A stretch of DNA of 64,000 nucleotides. Origin: Komagataeibacter sp. FNDCF1. GTDB taxonomy: Bacteria; Pseudomonadota; Alphaproteobacteria; Acetobacterales; Acetobacteraceae. The stretch is from positions 1,677,001 through 1,741,000 of the forward strand of contig NZ_JAIWOT010000001.1 of the NCBI RefSeq assembly GCF_021295335.1. The letters are read 5' to 3'. The position numbers and the translations under genes are program-made. Under the pieces are notes generated by a model. It did no database searches. It saw only the letters and a program-made list of their open reading frames with translations, and was not told the DNA's origin. This document shows, one piece after another, positions 1-9,500 of the stretch. The first letter of the stretch is position 1; each line of letters opens with the position of its first letter.

Positions 1-1
1 G

Positions 2-1228
2 CTGATGCGGTTTGACGGGTATTATATCCTGTCCGATCTTATAGGCATTCCCAACCTGCAGGAACGCGCATTTGCATGGACACGCTGGCGCACCCGCAAG
101 TTCCTGTTTGGTATGGATACCCCTCCGCCCGAGGTCTTTCCCGCATATCGGGGGCTCATGCTGACCGGATACAGCATGGCAACATGGCTTTATCGTTTCT
201 TCCTGTTCACCGGTATTGCACTGGTTGTCTATCATGCGGTCTTTCCCGCGCTGGGCGTGGTCCTGATGGGAATTGAAATCTGGTTCTTTGTTGCCCGCCC
301 CATCATGGGGGAACTGGCGCAATGGGTACGGCAGGGCCTGCATGCACCCGGCAACCGCCGTGTACATGTTACGGGGGCCGCTTTTGCAATACTGCTTGCC
401 CTCCTCGTACTGCCATGGAGTCACTCTGTTCGCGCACCTGCCATATTGCGGGCGGAGGGGCAGAGCATGCTTTATACACAGGATCCGGGTCAGGTGGTGC
501 ACCTGCTCCCGACAGGCAGCATGGTACGGGCGGGCGAGACCGTGGCCGAATTGCGCTCCCCCCAGCTTGACCATGATCGTGCCGTGTCAGTTGCACGGCT
601 GGCGACACTGGAGGCCACGCTGTCAGAACGGATGTTTGGCACGGAAGATACGGCCTCGCTTGATGATACGCGCGACAGGATCGAGCAGGAAACAGCCGAA
701 TGCCTGCGGGCTGAAGCCGCGATAAAACAACTGACCCTCACCGCTCCCTTTAGCGGCATGCTGGTGGATGTTCCACCGGATATTCATGTCGGTGATACAT
801 TGAAACAGCATGATTATATTGGATCAATCATAACAGAAGACCATGCCGCCATTGAGGCATACGTGCATGAAACGGACATCAGCTTCATACAGCCCGGAGC
901 AAAGACCACTTTTATAGCAGACAGCCCCGGCACCATGAGAATAACGGGGCATGTACAGTCGATTTCGGTCGCATCCGTTCCTGAACTCGAAGCGGTGGAA
1001 CAGGCATCCCTTTATGGTGGGCATATCAAGGCGCACCGGGACGAGACCAGCCACAGGATCGTGCCGGAAGAAGCGGTCTATCAAGTTATTATCCTGCCAG
1101 ATGGGCCGCTGCCACCGGTCAGGCGGCGCATGAAGGGGATGGTCCGCATCCACGCCACCGCCACCAGCTTTGTGCAGCGGACCTATCGCAAGATTGTCTC
1201 GGTCTTTATGGGAGAAGCTGGCCTGTAA
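2..1228 (+). CDS. M50-like/HlyD-type membrane protein, 5'-truncated by the window edge
   Basis: The reading frame is open to the left edge, so the ATG at 5 is probably internal and the N-terminal half is missing. The visible protein starts with RFDGYYILSDL, which resembles the third metal-binding motif (DG) of site-2-protease/M50 membrane proteins. Three or four hydrophobic segments follow (about residues 60-145). The rest is a HlyD/biotinyl-lipoyl-like periplasmic region with a coiled-coil stretch near residues 190-245. Proteins of this M50 plus HlyD layout usually act with ABC exporters or peptide-maturation systems; that role is inferred, as no partner gene is visible. It ends at a TAA just before an IS3 remnant. 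Confidence 0.7.
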   Translation: MMRFDGYYILSDLIGIPNLQERAFAWTRWRTRKFLFGMDTPPPEVFPAYRGLMLTGYSMATWLYRFFLFTGIALVVYHAVFPALGVVLMGIEIWFFVARPIMGELAQWVRQGLHAPGNRRVHVTGAAFAILLALLVLPWSHSVRAPAILRAEGQSMLYTQDPGQVVHLLPTGSMVRAGETVAELRSPQLDHDRAVSVARLATLEATLSERMFGTEDTASLDDTRDRIEQETAECLRAEAAIKQLTLTAPFSGMLVDVPPDIHVGDTLKQHDYIGSIITEDHAAIEAYVHETDISFIQPGAKTTFIADSPGTMRITGHVQSISVASVPELEAVEQASLYGGHIKAHRDETSHRIVPEEAVYQVIILPDGPLPPVRRRMKGMVRIHATATSFVQRTYRKIVSVFMGEAGL

Positions 1229-1255
1229 CAGAAATGCGAAGCATCTCTTTCTGTC

Positions 1256-1489
1256 ATGAAAAAGGATCTGGCCATCCGTGCCCTGGATATGGCGGTGCGG
1301 CTGCGTGACCCGACGCCCGGCTGCATTTTCCCCTCCGATCATGGCTGCCAGTATAGCTCCCGTGATTTCCAGAAAAAGCTGCTGGCCCATGGATTGCTGG
1401 CTTCAATGTCCGGAAAGGGAAACTGTTTTGACGACGCTGCTGTCGAAACATTTTTCAAAAGCCTGAAGGCGGATGTAGCGCGCCGATAG
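1256..1489 (+). pseudogene. IS3-family transposase OrfB remnant
   Basis: About 77 residues match the middle of an IS3-family OrfB integrase core: SDHGCQYSS with a catalytic-type Asp, then SMSGKGNCFDDAAVETFFKSLK with the final Glu. The N-terminal part, OrfA and the C-terminus are missing and the frame stops shortly after the Glu motif. This is a dead fragment between the truncated membrane gene and the conjugative block, possibly a scar of an earlier junction. Confidence 0.75.
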
Positions 1490-1574
1490 GTTTGGAACTG
1501 CGGGACACGAGATGAAACCCCGTTTGAGGGGTTCCACCTTCCTGTCAAGAGACCACCAAGGCCCCTCTCATAGG

Positions 1575-2372
1575 CTAATTAGAGATCAGAACTTCACCAC
1601 GCGGGCCACGTGCGTGCGCCTCTCTGCTGAGCGAATAGGACACGCCAACGGTCTCAATATCGAACCCACCGAACATCTGACGCACTTCGGGCGTATCGTT
1701 CAGTGACATGATGAACCTGCCCTGCAGTCTCGTCAGGCCATCCAGCAGCGCATGGAAGTCCTCACGCCGGAACGGTGCGCCATAATCGTCCTCGCAGTTC
1801 CAGTAGGGCGGATCGAGATAGAACAGCGCATCCACCCGGTCATACCGCCTCAGTACATCGGCAAATGGCAGACACTCGATTGTCACACGGCTAAGGCGGG
1901 CATGGATATCGGCCAGGACAGGCTCCAGCGTATGCACGTCAAACCGGGCGGGACGCAATGATACCCCAAAGTTCCGGCCATTGACCTTCCCGCCAAAAGC
2001 CAGACGCTGCAGGTAGAGAAACCGCACGGCGCGTTCCAGATCGGTCAGGCTGCATGCCTCGGCAGCTTTCAGCCGCTCGAACTCATCACGGCTGGTCACC
2101 TGCCAGCGCAGCATATCCATCAACGGAACATAATGGCGCTGGAGGATACGAAAGAGATTCGCCACGTCCCGGCTGTAGTCGTTGATCACCTCGACATCGG
2201 CCCTGAAGGGTCGCTTGAGGAACACACCTCCCATGCCCACAAAAGGCTCGACATAAATAGGGTGCTCAATGCTCCCAATGCGCGCGACGAGTCGACGGGC
2301 AAGATTGCGTTTTCCACCGATATAGGGGGCTGCCGGTTTTACAGGCCGACAGGCTTCAAGTCTGGACTCCAT
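1575..2372 (-). CDS. DNA adenine methylase (D12 class)
   Basis: A 265-residue class-alpha N6-adenine DNA methyltransferase. The SAM-binding motif FVGMGG (residues 44-49) follows PYIGGKRNLA near the N-terminus, and the catalytic DPPY is at residues 187-190, the order typical of Dam/D12 enzymes. Length matches the family. No cognate endonuclease is visible, so it is probably a solitary phage- or plasmid-type methylase protecting or marking the element's DNA. The start codon lies just after a short degenerate frame tail (2424-2612). Confidence 0.9.
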   Translation of the reverse strand: MESRLEACRPVKPAAPYIGGKRNLARRLVARIGSIEHPIYVEPFVGMGGVFLKRPFRADVEVINDYSRDVANLFRILQRHYVPLMDMLRWQVTSRDEFERLKAAEACSLTDLERAVRFLYLQRLAFGGKVNGRNFGVSLRPARFDVHTLEPVLADIHARLSRVTIECLPFADVLRRYDRVDALFYLDPPYWNCEDDYGAPFRREDFHALLDGLTRLQGRFIMSLNDTPEVRQMFGGFDIETVGVSYSLSREAHARGPRGEVLISN

Positions 2373-2423
2373 TGATAACAGTCACCGATATAGCCCTCGC
2401 CGCTGCAGCGGTGGCGGGGCGGT

Positions 2424-2612
2424 TTATCCGTGCGTGCTTCCGGCACGCGGTTCAGGTGCGTCAACACCTGCAACCCCCGCCGTCTCGACCGTGTCCGGCG
2501 ACGTGGCGGGAATAGGATATGGCGGCAGCGGCTCAAACTGCCGTGGCGGCCGTCCTTCGCTGGCATCCAGTTCATGCACCAGCAGCCGGGCCGCGATAGC
2601 TTGGGCATAGAC
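2424..2612 (-). pseudogene. C-terminal gene remnant cut by the IS21 element
   Basis: An open frame runs out of the left end of the IS21 element and stops at 2424-2426. It encodes about 60 residues rich in Pro (PPRQFEPLPPYPIPATSPD) without a start codon. It lies downstream, on the same strand, of the VirD4 gene cut at the other end of the IS. It may be the VirD4 C-terminal tail after loss of intervening sequence, but no motif proves this. Confidence 0.35.
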
Positions 2613-2698
2613 TGTTGATTTTCACTGAGAACTGACCCGGGTTTTTCATCAGGAATTGACCCAGCCAGCTGCTATTTCAGGCATAGTCGGGCGGGCGG

Positions 2699-3478
2699 TC
2701 AAGAAGAGGATCTGTCCTTTCTGTTTTTTGACGCGGCGGTGCTGGCGCGGAACCTGTAGCTGTCATTTCCTGTCTCGAGGATATGACAGTGATGGGTCAG
2801 CCGATCGAGGAGCGCCGTTGTCATCTTCGGGTCACCAAAGACGTCTCCCCATTCACTGAAGCTCAGATTGGTTGTGATGATGACACTGGTGCGCTCGTAG
2901 AGGCGGCTGAGCAGATGGAACAGCAGGGCGCCCCCAGACGCACTGAAGGGGAGATAACCGAGTTCATCAAGGATCACGAGATCCAGGCGGAGCAGCCTGT
3001 CGGCAATCTGCCCGGCCCGGTTGGCGGTCTTTTCCTGTTCGAGCGCATTGACCAGGTCGACCGTTGACCAGAAGCGCGCCTTCTTGCGGTGATGGGTGAT
3101 CGCCTGGATGGCCAGCGCGGTCGCCAGGTGGGTTTTCCCGGTTCCCGGACCGCCGATCAGCACGACATTTTCAGCACGCTCGATGAAGTCCCCGCCATGG
3201 AGCTGGCGGATCATGGGCTCGTTGACCTGCGTATCGGCAAAGGAGAACCCGGACAGGTCTTTATAGGCGGGGAACCGGGCGGTCTTTGTCTGGTAGGCGA
3301 TGGAGCGCACTTCGCGTTCGGCCAGTTCCGCCTTCAGGAGTTGTGAGAGGATGGGAATAGTCGCCTCGAAGGCAGGTGCGCCCTGCTCGATGAGGTCGGC
3401 CGTGGCCTGGGACATGCCATACATCCGCAATCCACGGAGCATGACGACAAGTGAAGCAGCAGCAGGATCATGACGCAT
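2699..3478 (-). CDS. istB: IS21-family helper ATPase IstB
   Basis: A DnaA/AAA-type ATPase that assists transposition, with Walker [12 protein letters not shown], Walker [13 protein letters not shown] and sensor-like [10 protein letters not shown]. The start chosen is the ATG at 3478 ([10 protein letters not shown]), which overlaps the istA stop at 3468-3470, the coupling typical of IS21 elements. Longer upstream starts would run through istA. Length about 259 residues is normal and the gene looks intact. Confidence 0.93.
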   Translation of the reverse strand: MRHDPAAASLVVMLRGLRMYGMSQATADLIEQGAPAFEATIPILSQLLKAELAEREVRSIAYQTKTARFPAYKDLSGFSFADTQVNEPMIRQLHGGDFIERAENVVLIGGPGTGKTHLATALAIQAITHHRKKARFWSTVDLVNALEQEKTANRAGQIADRLLRLDLVILDELGYLPFSASGGALLFHLLSRLYERTSVIITTNLSFSEWGDVFGDPKMTTALLDRLTHHCHILETGNDSYRFRASTAASKNRKDRSSS

Positions 3479-5000
3479 GGCGGCTGTCCCTTCGCAGGAT
3501 GTCATACCGCCCTGTATCGGCGCACGGTTCGTGTTCGAGCACCAGGGCCTGTGGGGCATCGAGCCGGGGAACCACGGTTCTCCTGGCATCGATCAGGCGA
3601 TGAAGCGTATTGAGAACATGGGTCTTGGTCGCCACGCCGTCTTCAAGTGCCAGTTCAACCGCGCAGAGGACAGCCTGCTCATCATGCTGCAGCACGAGGG
3701 CCAGGATTTCAGCCATTTCCCGGTCGCCTCCAGGCCGCCTGAGCAGTTGATCCTGCAGGGTCCGGAAGGCAGCCGGCAATTCGGCAAACGGCGCGCCATT
3801 GCGTAGGGCGCCCGGTTTGCGCTGGATGACCGCCAGATAATGCCGCCAGTCATACACCGTGCAGCCTGGCACACCATGCGAACGCGTGATGATCCGGTCA
3901 TGCACGCACAGAACCTGCCCTTCGGCGATAATGCGCAGCCTGTCGGGATAAACCCGCAGGCTGACCGGACGATTGGCAAAGGAGGCCGGCACGCTGTAGC
4001 GGTTGCCTTCGAACTGGATCAGGCAGGTTGGTGAGACGCGTTTGGTCTGTTCGATAAACCCGTCAAAGGGACGCCCCGGCACCATGAGGTGAGGACGCTC
4101 GCTGGCATGGACCTCGGCGATGCTCCGGGCCAGTTCGATATGCTGCAGCCGTTCCCAGCAGGCCAGGCAGCGGGCTTCCAGCCAGGCATTCAGCGCCCCC
4201 AGATCAGGAAAGGCAGGCAGATCCTGCCAGATCTGGCGTCGGGCATCCTGCACGGTCTTCTCGATCTGCCCTTTCTCCCATCCCGCTGCCGGATTGCAGA
4301 AGGTCGCCTCGAACAGATAATGGCTGGCCAGGGCCATGAAGCGCAGATTGACCTGACGTGCCTTGCCAGAGCCAATCCGGTCCACGGCGGTCTTCATGTT
4401 GTCAAAAATACCCCGCCGTGGCACGCCACCGAGCACGCGGAAGGCCTCGGCAAGCGCATCAAAAAGCATCTCGTGGGTCTGCAGGGGATAGGCCCTGAGT
4501 ATGAAGGCCCGGCTGAAGGACAGTTTGGTGTGGGCAACCTGCAGCCTGACGCGACGGCCGGCAATGACCGCCCAGTCCTCACCCCAGTCGAACTGGAAGG
4601 CTTCCCCGGGCTGGAAGCTCAGGGGCACGAAAACACCCTGACCCGTTGTCTGGCGTGCCTGGTGCTGTTCGTGTTTCCATTGCCGGATGAAAGCGGCCAC
4701 CCGTCCGTAGGATCCATCATAACCCAGTGCCACAAGGTCTTCATGCAGTCGTCGCGCCGTGCGCCGGTTCTTGCGGGGGCGGGCGGCTTCCAGGACCAGC
4801 CATCCCCTCAGCCTGTCAGCAAACGGGTCCAGTCGGCTGGGACGTTCGGGTAACTGGAACTGCGGTTCAATACTCTGTGCCCGGAGATATTTCCGGATCG
4901 TATTGCGTGACAGTCCCGTCCGGCGTTCGATCTCGCGGATCGGAAGATGATCCCGGCAGTGCCACCGACGGATCACACTCAGAAGCTCCATGTCAATCAC
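3468..5000 (-). CDS. istA: IS21-family transposase IstA
   Basis: A 510-residue transposase. The N-terminal helix-turn-helix ([20 protein letters not shown]) is followed by an rve/DDE integrase core, including [12 protein letters not shown] and later [10 protein letters not shown], and a C-terminal region typical of IstA. Full length and in frame, it overlaps istB by 11 bp, so the element should be active. Confidence 0.94.
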   Translation of the reverse strand: MIDMELLSVIRRWHCRDHLPIREIERRTGLSRNTIRKYLRAQSIEPQFQLPERPSRLDPFADRLRGWLVLEAARPRKNRRTARRLHEDLVALGYDGSYGRVAAFIRQWKHEQHQARQTTGQGVFVPLSFQPGEAFQFDWGEDWAVIAGRRVRLQVAHTKLSFSRAFILRAYPLQTHEMLFDALAEAFRVLGGVPRRGIFDNMKTAVDRIGSGKARQVNLRFMALASHYLFEATFCNPAAGWEKGQIEKTVQDARRQIWQDLPAFPDLGALNAWLEARCLACWERLQHIELARSIAEVHASERPHLMVPGRPFDGFIEQTKRVSPTCLIQFEGNRYSVPASFANRPVSLRVYPDRLRIIAEGQVLCVHDRIITRSHGVPGCTVYDWRHYLAVIQRKPGALRNGAPFAELPAAFRTLQDQLLRRPGGDREMAEILALVLQHDEQAVLCAVELALEDGVATKTHVLNTLHRLIDARRTVVPRLDAPQALVLEHEPCADTGRYDILRRDSRHAS

Positions 5001-5103
5001 TCCTCAAACCCCCAGCAGATGCTGCCGGGGAGTGTGAAGGCATGGGTCAAATCTCGATGAAAATTTCCGCCCTACCCGGGTCAGTTCTCAGTGAAAATCA
5101 ACA

Positions 5104-6369
5104 GGCTAGAGCGCTCTCGAAGAAATCCAGCCTCCCCAGCGCCGGGAATTCATCGAGCATCAGCAGCAGACGATGACGCCGCTTCGCCTCCAGTTCCTCG
5201 GTCAGCCGGCGGCCGATCTGATTCAGCACCAGGCGGACTAGCGGCTTGGTGCGGCTGATATCCGAAGGCGGCACCACCAGATACAGCGTCGCCGGATGGG
5301 TGTCGGCGACAAGATCGCGAATGCGCCAGTCACAGCGTCGCGTGACATGCGCCACGACCGGATCGCGATAGAGGCCAAGAAACGACATGGCGGTGGAGAG
5401 CACGCCCGAGCGTTCATTGTCGCTCTTGTTGAGCAGTTCCCGCGCCGAACTGGCGACCACCGGATGCACACCCTTCGCGCCGAGATGCGGCGTGGTCATC
5501 ATGGCGCGCAATGTGGTCTCGATCGCCCGCTGGGGGTCGGAGAGGAAATTGGCGACACCGGCCAGAGTCTTGTCCTCCTCGGCATAGAGGACATGCAGAA
5601 TGGTGCCTACCAGCAGGGCGTGGCTGGTCTTCTCCCAGTGGTTCCGCTTCTCAAGGGCGCCCTCGGGATCGACCAGCACGTCGGCGATGTTCTGTACGTC
5701 GCGGACCTCGCGCTCGCCACGCCGAACTTCCAGCAACGGATTGTAGGCGGCGCTGGCGAGGTTGGTCGGATCGAACAGCAGCACCCGGCCGAAGTGGGAG
5801 CGCCAGCCGGCGGTCAGCGTCCAGTTCTCGCCCTTGATGTCATGGACGATGGCCGCACCCGGCCAGGTCAGCAGCGTCGGCACCACCAGACCAACCCCCT
5901 TGCCCGAGCGGGTCGGCGCGAAGCAGATTACATGCTCCGGTCCGTCATGGCGGAGATAGGCATCGGCCGAGCGGCCCAGCACCACACCATCGGGGGCGAG
6001 CAGTCCGGCGCGGCGGATCTCGCGCGGGTCGGCCCAGTGCGCCGAACCATAGGTGGTGGCGCGTTTCTTCTCGCGGGCGCGCCAGACGGACATCGTGATC
6101 GCGACGATGACGGCGGCCACACCGCCCGAGCCCGCAATGTAACCGCCGGTGGTGAAGATGTCCGGGGCATAGGCATCGTAGGCGAACCACCACCAGAAGA
6201 ATTCCGGCGGATAATAGAACGACCAGCCGAGCAGTGTGAACCACGGAGCGCCGAGCTGCGGCTGGAAGCCGAGCCGCCAGGCGGTCCATTGGGTCGCCGC
6301 CCAGGTAAAGGCGAGGATCACGATGCTGACGGCCAACACCGATCCCCAGAGGATCTTGGTCTGATTCAT
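5104..6369 (-). pseudogene. VirD4/TraG type IV coupling protein, 3'-truncated by IS21
   Basis: This ATPase links the relaxosome to the mating channel at the inner membrane. Hydrophobic segments occupy about residues 8-95. Walker A APTRSGKGVG is near residue 153 and Walker B MLDEFPALG is near the end. The frame then runs into the IS21 terminal repeat and stops after about 422 residues; family members are usually 550-670. The lost C-terminal half contains much of the ATPase core, so conjugative transfer from this copy is probably disabled unless another coupling protein exists. The start at MNQTK is preferred over an ATG three codons upstream. Confidence 0.88.
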
Positions 6370-6526
6370 GACGACCACCGATCAAGAGGATCGGCGCCGC
6401 TGACTTCAATCCCCGCGTTGAGACGGTGGGCTTCCCGGATAGATCCGGACAAAATTCGGATGCACCGATGACGTCAGACCGCGCGATACACAGCCGACCT
6501 GCGCAGCGATTCCTCACCTCGCGCGA

Positions 6527-6817
6527 TCAGAGGTAGTGTTTCGGCTCCTGGCGCTGGTGCAGGACACGAACGACGAAAATCCCCTCGCCCGTCTTCCGAT
6601 AAAACACGGCATGGCTGTCATGGACGAAGCGGAAATAGCCGGGCCGCAGATCGCCGATATCGGCTCCCATGTCGGGATAGGTCGCCAGTGTCTCGAAGGC
6701 CGCGTGCAGGTCGAGGACATAGCGCTCGGCCCGCGTCCAACCCCAGTTCCGGATCGAAAGCGCGATGATGGCCTGAACGTCGGAATCCGCTTCGCCGGAA
6801 AGCGCGTAGCTAGGCAT
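6527..6817 (-). CDS. parE: ParE/RelE-family toxin
   Basis: A 96-residue RelE/ParE-superfamily toxin, with the signature PDMGADIGDLRPGYFRFVHDSHAVFYR and a basic C-terminus. ParE toxins act on DNA gyrase; the exact target here is inferred. Its start overlaps the end of the ParD gene by 8 bp, giving an antitoxin-first operon. It probably stabilises the element. Confidence 0.88.
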   Translation of the reverse strand: MPSYALSGEADSDVQAIIALSIRNWGWTRAERYVLDLHAAFETLATYPDMGADIGDLRPGYFRFVHDSHAVFYRKTGEGIFVVRVLHQRQEPKHYL

Positions 6818-7064
6818 CCGTCCCGTCGTGGGCCGTCTTCATCGCGGCGAGGATGTCAGGGATCGTACGCTTGCTGACACCGCTCCGTTCGCCCTGGACC
6901 AGGGCCTCGACCAGCGCCTGCCGTTCCTCGGCCTGTGTCTGGTCGCGCCGGATCAGGTCGCGCACGTAATCGCTGACGCTTGCATATTGCCCACTGTCGA
7001 TACGGCGCTGAACCCAATCACGCATCGGATCCGGCACGGATACATTCATGGAAGCCATTGTCAT
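6810..7064 (-). CDS. parD: ParD-family antitoxin
   Basis: A ribbon-helix-helix antitoxin, NVSVPDPMRDWVQRRIDSG followed by YASVSDYVRDLIRRDQ, partner of the downstream ParE. The start is placed at MTMASMNV; MASMN (7058) is also possible and has better spacing to the GGGG Shine-Dalgarno sequence. The palindrome at 7094-7110 lies just upstream and is the likely autoregulatory operator. Confidence 0.87.
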   Translation of the reverse strand: MTMASMNVSVPDPMRDWVQRRIDSGQYASVSDYVRDLIRRDQTQAEERQALVEALVQGERSGVSKRTIPDILAAMKTAHDGTDA

Positions 7065-7093
7065 ATCCCCCTGCGTTCGCATGATGACAGATA

Positions 7094-7110
7094 ATGGCAT
7101 AATTTGCCAT
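7094..7110 (-). promoter_or_regulatory. Palindromic operator upstream of parDE
   Basis: ATGGCA-TAATT-TGCCAT is a perfect inverted repeat with 6-bp arms, 30 bp upstream of the parD start. ParD-type antitoxins normally repress their own promoter through such sites; binding here is inferred. Confidence 0.55.
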
Positions 7111-7137
7111 ACCGAATTCCCGTCAAGCCGAGCCGTT

Positions 7138-7410
7138 TCATCCCTGCGAACGGCGGCGGGCGATCATATCCCGCAATTCGGCGAAGACGGTTTCGGCCGG
7201 GATGCTCGACCCGCTCTCGTCACCAAGCCGGATCGCCTCGCGCAAGGTGTCGAGATCACGACGGTCGGTATCGCGCCGGCGCATCCATTCGCGCAACGCC
7301 TCGCGCACCACCTCGCTGGTCGAGGCATATTCACCGCCGTCGACGGACTGGCGCAGGATCGCGGCCATTTCGGACGGCACGGTGATGGTCATACGTTCGA
7401 TTGTGGACAT
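7138..7410 (-). CDS. Orphan ParD/CopG-type antitoxin
   Basis: A 90-residue ribbon-helix-helix protein (ERMTITVPSEMAAILRQSVDGGEYASTSEVVREALREW) of the ParD type. The start at MSTIERM is preferred because upstream codons fall in the spacer holding a palindrome. No ParE-like toxin follows: the next gene is a second, different ParD. It may be an antitoxin that lost its toxin, an anti-addiction module, or a regulator. Confidence 0.75.
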   Translation of the reverse strand: MSTIERMTITVPSEMAAILRQSVDGGEYASTSEVVREALREWMRRRDTDRRDLDTLREAIRLGDESGSSIPAETVFAELRDMIARRRSQG

Positions 7411-7443
7411 GAAGCAGTTCCTCCCAAGCGGGCATACTTTATC

Positions 7444-7458
7444 ATACTTATGAAGTAT
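7444..7458 (-). promoter_or_regulatory. Palindrome upstream of the orphan parD
   Basis: ATACTT-ATG-AAGTAT is a perfect 6-bp inverted repeat 34 bp upstream of the start; CATACTT recurs close by at 7433. It is a candidate autoregulatory operator. Confidence 0.45.
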
Positions 7459-7499
7459 CCGCTTTGTCAGCCGAAAACCTGCAGGCGGCCCGCCCGACA

Positions 7500-9254
7500 T
7501 CAAATCCCTAGCCCGCGCTTCCGCCCGAAATTCCAGTCCACCGCTCCGCCCGGCGACAGGGTGCCGGAAACCTGCCGTCCGAGCTTCTGCTCGAGCGCCG
7601 GGCGCCACGGCACGAGCTGGAAGCCCAGCCCGTCATCGACCATGGCGAACCGCCCCGAGGACAGGGCTACCCGCTGGCGATAGACCCCCGAGACGATCTC
7701 GCCCTCCCGCGCGGGCCGGTGCTCCAGCCCGGTCTGCGCCGCAAGCCGGGCCGCCGCCTGATCAAGATCGCGCTGACGCAGGGTGCCGATCAGATCAGGT
7801 GCGAACACCACCCGTTCGCCCTGCCGCCGGGCCAACCCCTCGGACGCCAGATGGTCGATCCGCTGCGCCATCGCCTCGCGGACCTCTGTGCCGAAGCCCG
7901 CGTTGGCCAATGCCGGATCCTTGGCAAGCAACTGGCGGTCGAGCCAGGTCGCGCCGGGTGCCGTCACCTGCTCGGCCAGCGTGAAGTCCGAGCGCGTCGC
8001 GAGCGACAGACGCTGCGTGCCCTTCGCGTCTTCCCAGTTCCGGGTCTCGACGATCGCGCCGGTCCTGGCATCGCCGGTCATGTCCAGATCGGGGAAGCGG
8101 AGATGATGCGTCCGCCCGTCGGTGCCGGTGATCACCACGTAGCCGGAGCCCTTCAACTCGTCATCCAGCCCGCGCTCGACCAGCCGGCCAATGACGGGAT
8201 CGGCCAGCGTCTCGCCATGGATCGCAAAACCCGCGACATCGGGTTCCGCCCCGCCGCCGGACATGGCGCGGTGCATGGTCCTGATGATGTCGCCCCGGAT
8301 GGAAAGATCGCGCAGCGTGATCTCCAGCCCCGGTTTGAGGGTCCAGCGCGCCACGCCAACGCCATCGGCCAGGCCAAGCCCTTCCAGCTTGGTCGCCCTT
8401 CCGACCAGCAGGCGCCGCAGTTCTGGGTCTTCGGCACCCGCGCACGGCCGCAGATCGACGATACCGCCCCCTTCGTCGCTGATGTCCTGTAACGCGCGAT
8501 CGAGGCTGGTCCAGCGGTCGGCGCCGATCTCGGTCTCCAGGGCGGTGCGGATTTCCTGTTCGCTGCGCGGGCCAAGTTCCAGCGTCACCCGTTCGGCGGC
8601 GCGGTCGCGCACGCCCTGACTGATATAGGCGCGGCTGATCACCAGATCCTTGCCGTCATCGGCCACCCCGCGCACGAGGATGTGGACGTGCGGATTGTCG
8701 GTGTTCCAGTGGTCGACCCCGACCCAGTCCAGTTTTGTGCCGAGGTCGCGCTCCATGTCCTGCATCAGTTCCCGCGCGAAACCCCGCAGATCCTCCATCC
8801 GCGCCGCGTCCTCGGGGGAGACGATGAAGCGGAAATGGTGCCGGTCATCTTCGCACCGTTCCGCGAAGGCCTTGCTGTCCGCTTCGTCGGAACCAGCATC
8901 GAACAGATGGGCCTTGGCACCGTCGCGGGTCACGCCCTCGCGCCTGAGGTAGGCGACGTGCCGGGCGAGCGGCGCCGAACGAAACCGCGTGCCCTGCTGG
9001 CGGACGACGCGCGCCTTGACCACGACCCGACGGGCATTGCTGCGCAGCCGCATGGACAGGGCCGCGCGTCGGCCGCGCCCGAAACGCGAACCGCCACCAC
9101 CTCCCCTGCTCTTCGCGCCGAACCGGGTGCCGGTATGACCGGCCCTTTTTGCGGCACGCATGACCTCGCCCACGAAGGATTTCGGACGTGCGCCCTGATT
9201 GCCATGCTGGATGCGTCCGGGCCGGACGTTCAGACTGTCATCGCGCGTCGGCAT
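7500..9254 (-). CDS. Relaxase/mobilization nuclease (VirD2-like, DUF3363 type)
   Basis: This DNA strand transferase should nick oriT and pilot the transferred strand. The start at MPTRDD has a GGAG site upstream and gives 584 residues. A very basic Gly/Arg-rich N-terminal segment (about 35-90) precedes the nuclease region, with Tyr102 in RHVAYLRREG as candidate nucleophile and the metal-binding HVH in NTDNPHVHILVRG at 189-191. The C-terminal half matches the long DUF3363-type extension of alphaproteobacterial relaxases. The gene looks intact although its coupling-protein partner is truncated. Confidence 0.88.
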   Translation of the reverse strand: MPTRDDSLNVRPGRIQHGNQGARPKSFVGEVMRAAKRAGHTGTRFGAKSRGGGGGSRFGRGRRAALSMRLRSNARRVVVKARVVRQQGTRFRSAPLARHVAYLRREGVTRDGAKAHLFDAGSDEADSKAFAERCEDDRHHFRFIVSPEDAARMEDLRGFARELMQDMERDLGTKLDWVGVDHWNTDNPHVHILVRGVADDGKDLVISRAYISQGVRDRAAERVTLELGPRSEQEIRTALETEIGADRWTSLDRALQDISDEGGGIVDLRPCAGAEDPELRRLLVGRATKLEGLGLADGVGVARWTLKPGLEITLRDLSIRGDIIRTMHRAMSGGGAEPDVAGFAIHGETLADPVIGRLVERGLDDELKGSGYVVITGTDGRTHHLRFPDLDMTGDARTGAIVETRNWEDAKGTQRLSLATRSDFTLAEQVTAPGATWLDRQLLAKDPALANAGFGTEVREAMAQRIDHLASEGLARRQGERVVFAPDLIGTLRQRDLDQAAARLAAQTGLEHRPAREGEIVSGVYRQRVALSSGRFAMVDDGLGFQLVPWRPALEQKLGRQVSGTLSPGGAVDWNFGRKRGLGI

Positions 9255-9500
9255 GGTTCGCTCTCCGTTTCGATGTGCGTCTGACGGCGCCCGGATCGTT
9301 GAAAACATTATGGAAAATGCCCAGACAGCCGCAGGCGGCCGGTGGTGAGAGGACAAATTCCCCAATCAAACCAACCACATGCAGCCCCGAAGGAGCGCTG
9401 CTTTTACCTTGCCGTCCTTCCCTCCGTTGCCTCTCTCCCCGCAGCACCCTATCCCCAAGGCGTCCATCGCCCGCCAGCGCCCGATGGACCGGAACAGGAA

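Larger units (their letters stand above)
2613..5103 (-). mobile_element. IS21-family insertion sequence, complete
   Basis: The element has perfect terminal inverted repeats: TGTTGATTTTCACTGAGAAC begins at 2613 and its complement ends at 5103. It contains overlapping istA and istB in the usual order. The flanks (..GCATAGAC and GGCTAGAG..) show no target duplication, which a simple IS21 insertion should leave, so an adjacent deletion or recombination is likely. A remnant of the same IS lies near 52.6 kb. Confidence 0.92.

Noticed and set aside
1512-1540. ACCCCGTTTGAGGGGT hairpin as terminator of the adenine methylase gene
   Set aside because: Stem is short and no T-run follows on the minus strand; more likely incidental.
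2339-2608. 89-residue minus-strand frame starting MPKLSRPGCW
   Set aside because: Composition looks random, and the alternative frame (2424-2612) reads more like real protein; treated as a shadow.
5296-6471. 391-residue plus-strand frame opposite virD4
   Set aside because: Antisense shadow caused by GC-rich codon bias; VirD4 motifs on the other strand are unambiguous.
8682-9284. Long plus-strand frame inside the relaxase gene
   Set aside because: Typical GC-rich antisense shadow of a strongly supported relaxase; no ribosome site or motif.
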